10,590 nucleotides of DNA, from positions 1 to 10,590 of the forward strand of contig NZ_PEGG01000098.1 of the NCBI RefSeq assembly GCF_002737765.1, in the 5' to 3' direction. Made by a program: the position numbers and the translations under genes. This DNA is from Caulobacter sp. B11. Its GTDB lineage: Bacteria > Pseudomonadota > Alphaproteobacteria > Caulobacterales > Caulobacteraceae. The notes beneath the pieces are model-generated. The model was given only the letters and a program-made list of their open reading frames with translations. It ran no database searches and was not told the origin of the DNA. Shown here piece by piece: positions 7,653 through 10,590 of the stretch (positions are counted from its first letter, which is position 1; each line of letters starts with the position of its first letter).

Positions 7653-7705
7653 GAATGCCTCACGGCCGGTCGGTCCGCGAGGCGCGTTTCCACGACTTGC
7701 TGGCC

Positions 7706-10342
7706 CTAGCCCTTCTTGGCGACCCAAGCGGTGATCTGGGGCAGGGCGGCCTTGCGGGCCTTGATGCGGTCGGTGATCGACGCCACCGACTTTTCCGCCT
7801 CGCCCCGAGAGGCGGCCGGCAGGTTGGCGGCGGCGTAGGCCGTGACCTTTTCGATCATCGCCGGATCCGCCGAACCGCGCGCCAGGCCCGGGATGAACTT
7901 GGTGGCCGAGCTCGCGTCGACCTTGCCGTTGACCGCGGCCTTGTGGGCGACGGCGAAGTCGAAGGCCAGGTCGGGATGCAGGCCGGCGACCCGCGAGATC
8001 ATGTTGGCCGACAGGGTCTCGCCCGGCTCGTCGGTCAGGGCCAGTTCAAGCGCCCGGGCGGCCAGGGCGTCATCCTCGACCGAGGCCAGCTGGGTGTAGA
8101 GCTGGTCGCGGATCAGCGGCGTCTTCTCGGCCTGGGCCTGGGCGCGCAGGGCTTCCCAGGCCTGGGCGTCGGCATGGCGTCCGACCACCGCCAGGATCGA
8201 CTTGCGCAGCACGCCGGGAACGGCGGTCGGGTCGGTCTTGTCGGCGGCGTAGCGGCGCTGGGCCTCGGCGATCACGACCGGGTCGCCGAGCGCGCTCAAG
8301 GCGCCGATCAGCGAGGTGCGCAGGGAGGCGACCGAGGTCGACTCGCCGGGCTTGGCCGTCCAGCCGACCTGGGCGAACACCGGCGACAGGCGGGCGAGGG
8401 CCAGCTTGCGGAAGGCGGCCCGGTCGGCCGGAGCGCTGTCGTACATGGCGTTGACGCCGGTCAGGATGCTCGCGACCCGACCCCAGACCTGCGGATCGGC
8501 GTCGACGGGCGTGGCCAAGGACAGATCCAGGGCGTCGGTGACGGCCTGCTGGCCGTTGAGCCCCAGGGCCCAGGCGTCTGACATGACCCCCAGCTGGTCA
8601 ATGGCCCTGAGCTTGGCGAAGCTGGCCGAAACCCCGGCGAAGGCCGTGGGGGCGTACAGCGTGCGGTAATAGCCGGCCTGGCCGGCGTTGACGATGACCG
8701 GACCGCAGCCCTCGGCGCTGATCGCGCCCTTGCCGCTCTCGACCAGGGTCTTGGCGACGGTGCTGGAGCCGACGACCTCAGCCGAGACCGGCACGCGCCA
8801 GGCCAGGGGAGTCTTGGTCGGCATGTCACGGCTGAATTCGCCCTGGGTCAGGGTCACCGGGGTCTTGCCGGCCACGCAGGCGCCGGCCTCGACGGTGATC
8901 AGCGGAATGCCCGGCTGCAGGGTGAAGTCGTGGGCGATGGCGGTGATCGGCTTGCCGGCGGCGGCCTCGACTTCCCGCCACAGGTCGTCGGTGGTGGTGT
9001 TGCCGTGGGCGTGGGCCTTGATGTAACGGCGAACGCCGTCGCGCCAGGCTTCGGGCCCGACATAGGCCTCGAGCATGCCGATGACCGCCTGGCCCTTCTG
9101 ATAGGTGATGGCGTCGAAGGCCTGACTGGCCTGGTCGACGGTCTCGACATGCTGGACCACCGGATGGGTGGTGCTCAGGGAGTCCAGGCCCATGGCGTAT
9201 TCACGACCGGCCACCGCGCCCAGCTGGCTGTTCCATTCGGGATGGAAATGCTCGGTGGCGCGCCCCTCCATCCAGGACGCGAAGCCTTCATTGAGCCACA
9301 GGTCGTCCCACCACTGCATGGTGACCAGATCGCCGAACCACTGGTGAGCCATTTCATGGGCCACGGTGGAGTAGATGTTCTGGCGGTCAGCCTGGGTCGA
9401 GATCGCCGGATCCTCGAGCAACGCGTACTCGAAATAGAAAACCGCGCCCCAGTTCTCCATGGCGCTGAAGAACTGGCTCTGACCGGGGGCGGCGATGTGG
9501 TCCAGCTTGGGCAGCGGATAGGGCGCGCCGAAATAGTCATTGAACCACTGCAGGAGCGGTCCCGCGGACTTCAGGGCGAAGTCGGCCTTGGCCAGGTCGC
9601 CCTTCTTGGTGATCACGCCCATCTCGACGTCGCCGACCTTGGTGGTGGCGCGGTCAAACTCGCCCAGGCCGAAGAACAGCAGATAGGTCGACATCTTGGG
9701 CGAGGTGGCGAACTTGACCCGGGTCTTGCCGCCGCCGAGGTCCGTGCGGCTGGCCACCGGCATATTGCTGACCGCCATCTGGCCGGTCGGGACCACCGCC
9801 TCGAGGTCGTAGGTGGCCTTGAAGGCGGGCTCGTCCCAGGAAGGAATGAAGCGCCGGGCGTCGGAGTTCTCGAACTGGGTGTAGATCGCCCGCTTCTTGC
9901 CGGCCTCGGTGTCGTAATCGATCGAGAACAGGCCGGCCGCCTGGGTGTAGATCTGGCCGGCATAGTCGATCGACAGCACATGGGCGCCCTTGGCGACCGG
10001 CTTGTCGAAGGTGAAGGTGGCGGTCTGGGCCTCGGCGTCGACCGTGATCTTGGCCGCGCCGGAGCCGCTGAGCTGAGCGGCGCTGAAGGTCAGGTCGGCG
10101 GCCTGCAGGACGATGGTGGTGGTGGGCTCAAGCACCTGCAGGTCGATCTTCACCGAAGCGGTGAAGGCGCGCTTGTCGGCGTCAGGGGTGAAGCTGACAC
10201 TGTAGTGGGTCGGCCGGGCGGTGCGCGGCAGCTGGGTGGTCACCTGGACGGCGGGCTTGGCGGCGAGCGCGGGGGCGGCGAGGCTTGGGCCGGCGGCAAG
10301 AAGAAGCGCAACCGCAGCCGCGGAGGAAAGAAGATGACGCAT
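7706..10342 (-). CDS. Secreted M1-family zinc aminopeptidase
   Basis: M1 metallopeptidases remove N-terminal residues from peptides using one zinc ion. The 878-residue protein begins with a signal peptide: basic MRHLL, a hydrophobic Ala/Leu core, and an Ala-X-Ala cleavage site near residues 25-28. It is therefore probably periplasmic or outer-membrane exposed. The catalytic centre is complete: HEMAH at 329-333 and the third zinc ligand Glu352 (WLNEGFASW), 18 residues later. The substrate-recognition motif is SAMEN at 293-297, with Ser in place of the usual Gly of GAMEN. A likely transition-state Tyr is at 414 (TYQKG). Residues about 30-235 form the N-terminal beta domain, and the part beyond about 500 resembles the helical ERAP1-type C-terminal domain. 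The start at 10342 has AGGG seven bases upstream. It diverges from alkB and is followed by a terminator-like hairpin. The exact substrate is unknown. Confidence 0.93.
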   Translation of the reverse strand: MRHLLSSAAAVALLLAAGPSLAAPALAAKPAVQVTTQLPRTARPTHYSVSFTPDADKRAFTASVKIDLQVLEPTTTIVLQAADLTFSAAQLSGSGAAKITVDAEAQTATFTFDKPVAKGAHVLSIDYAGQIYTQAAGLFSIDYDTEAGKKRAIYTQFENSDARRFIPSWDEPAFKATYDLEAVVPTGQMAVSNMPVASRTDLGGGKTRVKFATSPKMSTYLLFFGLGEFDRATTKVGDVEMGVITKKGDLAKADFALKSAGPLLQWFNDYFGAPYPLPKLDHIAAPGQSQFFSAMENWGAVFYFEYALLEDPAISTQADRQNIYSTVAHEMAHQWFGDLVTMQWWDDLWLNEGFASWMEGRATEHFHPEWNSQLGAVAGREYAMGLDSLSTTHPVVQHVETVDQASQAFDAITYQKGQAVIGMLEAYVGPEAWRDGVRRYIKAHAHGNTTTDDLWREVEAAAGKPITAIAHDFTLQPGIPLITVEAGACVAGKTPVTLTQGEFSRDMPTKTPLAWRVPVSAEVVGSSTVAKTLVESGKGAISAEGCGPVIVNAGQAGYYRTLYAPTAFAGVSASFAKLRAIDQLGVMSDAWALGLNGQQAVTDALDLSLATPVDADPQVWGRVASILTGVNAMYDSAPADRAAFRKLALARLSPVFAQVGWTAKPGESTSVASLRTSLIGALSALGDPVVIAEAQRRYAADKTDPTAVPGVLRKSILAVVGRHADAQAWEALRAQAQAEKTPLIRDQLYTQLASVEDDALAARALELALTDEPGETLSANMISRVAGLHPDLAFDFAVAHKAAVNGKVDASSATKFIPGLARGSADPAMIEKVTAYAAANLPAASRGEAEKSVASITDRIKARKAALPQITAWVAKKG

Positions 10343-10382
10343 GTTCGACCCTGATCAGCAATTTTGTTCGGCCGCGCGGCTT

Positions 10383-10412
10383 GCGCAGCACACCAACACT
10401 GTTGTGCGGCGC
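10383..10412. repeat. Imperfect inverted repeat in the aminopeptidase-alkB divergent region
   Basis: GCGCAGCACA (10383-10392) and TGTGCGGCGC (10403-10412) are inverted copies with one mismatch and a 10-bp spacer. The spacer region also contains a smaller dyad, CAACA-C-TGTTG (10394-10404). It sits in the 90-bp gap between two divergent genes, where both promoters must lie, so it may be an operator. No clear promoter was found for either gene. Confidence 0.4.
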
Positions 10413-10432
10413 CATCCCATTAAATCGGCGTA

Positions 10433-10590
10433 ATGGGTAATCCACTCAGCATCATGCCGGGCTTCGACCTGTGGCCAGGGCGTCTGACGCTTGATGACCA
10501 GGGCCGGCTGGTCGACGCCGTGCTGGCCGCGATCGCGGCGGCGCCGCTGACGCACTACGCCACGCCGCAGGGCAAGGCGATGAGCGTGGG
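10433..10590 (+). CDS. alkB: AlkB-like 2-oxoglutarate/Fe(II) DNA repair dioxygenase, N-terminal fragment
   Basis: AlkB removes methyl groups such as 1-methyladenine and 3-methylcytosine from DNA or RNA by oxidative demethylation. Only the first 52 codons are present; the right edge cuts the gene, so the iron and 2-oxoglutarate ligands are not visible. The call rests on FDLWPGRLTLDDQGRLVDAV and on APLTHYATPQGKAMSVG, which matches the AlkB segment before the active site (compare the TPGGYTMSVAMTNCG region of E. coli AlkB). ATG 10433 is chosen; an in-frame ATG at 10454 is a real alternative, because neither has a strong SD and the conserved part begins after the second. It is divergent from the aminopeptidase gene. 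From memory, Caulobacter crescentus has an alkB homologue near dnaKJ, which supports the call. Confidence 0.78.
   Translation, partial: MGNPLSIMPGFDLWPGRLTLDDQGRLVDAVLAAIAAAPLTHYATPQGKAMSV

Larger units (their letters stand above)
7315..7705. other. Gene-free region between the aminopeptidase gene and dnaK
   Basis: This 391-bp stretch should hold the 3' end of the aminopeptidase transcript and the dnaK promoter. I see no credible gene in it. It contains two related hairpins (7598-7623 and 7635-7652) on the aminopeptidase side and two palindromes carrying GANTC sites (7491-7508 and 7576-7587). I could not pick out a good sigma-32 or sigma-73 promoter. On the dnaK strand a GTTAGAAAC near 7410 is a partial -10 match without a matching -35. 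No CIRCE element was found. Confidence 0.6.

Noticed and set aside
8930..10354. Long plus-strand frame (474 codons) opposite the aminopeptidase
   Set aside because: It is a shadow frame: Gly/Leu/His-rich, no motif, and fully overlaps a well-supported gene.
10343..10372. Second LexA box near the aminopeptidase start (two GTTC words)
   Set aside because: The two GTTC words are 19 bp apart rather than 7, so they do not match the operator.

Overview
This GC-rich window looks like chromosomal DNA of a Caulobacteraceae-type alphaproteobacterium (Caulobacter or Phenylobacterium). The evidence is the protein sequences, the gene set, sigma-73-like promoters (TTGACGS, 10-14 nt, GCTANAWC), an alphaproteobacterial LexA box (GTTC-N7-GTTC) and GANTC (CcrM methylation) sites in promoter-like places. 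From memory, an alkB homologue close to dnaK/dnaJ near the replication origin is also found in Caulobacter crescentus; no search was run to confirm it here.

Layout from right to left, because most genes are on the minus strand. alkB (plus strand, cut by the right edge) diverges from a secreted M1 zinc aminopeptidase. A roughly 390-bp gene-free region follows, holding two related hairpins and two GANTC-bearing palindromes. Next come dnaK and, after a 161-bp gap with an 11-bp perfect hairpin, dnaJ. A RelB/DinJ antitoxin gene and a YafQ-type toxin gene lie between dnaJ and mutS. Then comes mutS, and 21 bp further the start of glnD, cut by the left edge.

The genes fall into protein quality control (dnaK, dnaJ, the aminopeptidase), genome maintenance (mutS, alkB) and nitrogen signalling (glnD). 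The least ordinary part is 3250-4110. The toxin-antitoxin pair is split: the antitoxin runs leftward and the toxin rightward, away from a shared 138-bp gap. That gap holds a strong antitoxin promoter overlapped by two ribbon-helix-helix-type decamer operators. The toxin stop overlaps the dnaJ stop inside one CTAG, so dnaJ readthrough would be antisense to the toxin and sense to the antitoxin. An exact LexA box lies between the candidate -35 and -10 of mutS, 51 bp from its start codon.

Two conserved genes carry single-base homopolymer frameshifts: glnD loses a G near 331-335 and dnaJ gains a G at 5040-5044. Both continue as normal family sequence in the next frame, so sequencing or assembly error is the first explanation. 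I see no mobile element, CRISPR array, tRNA or rRNA.
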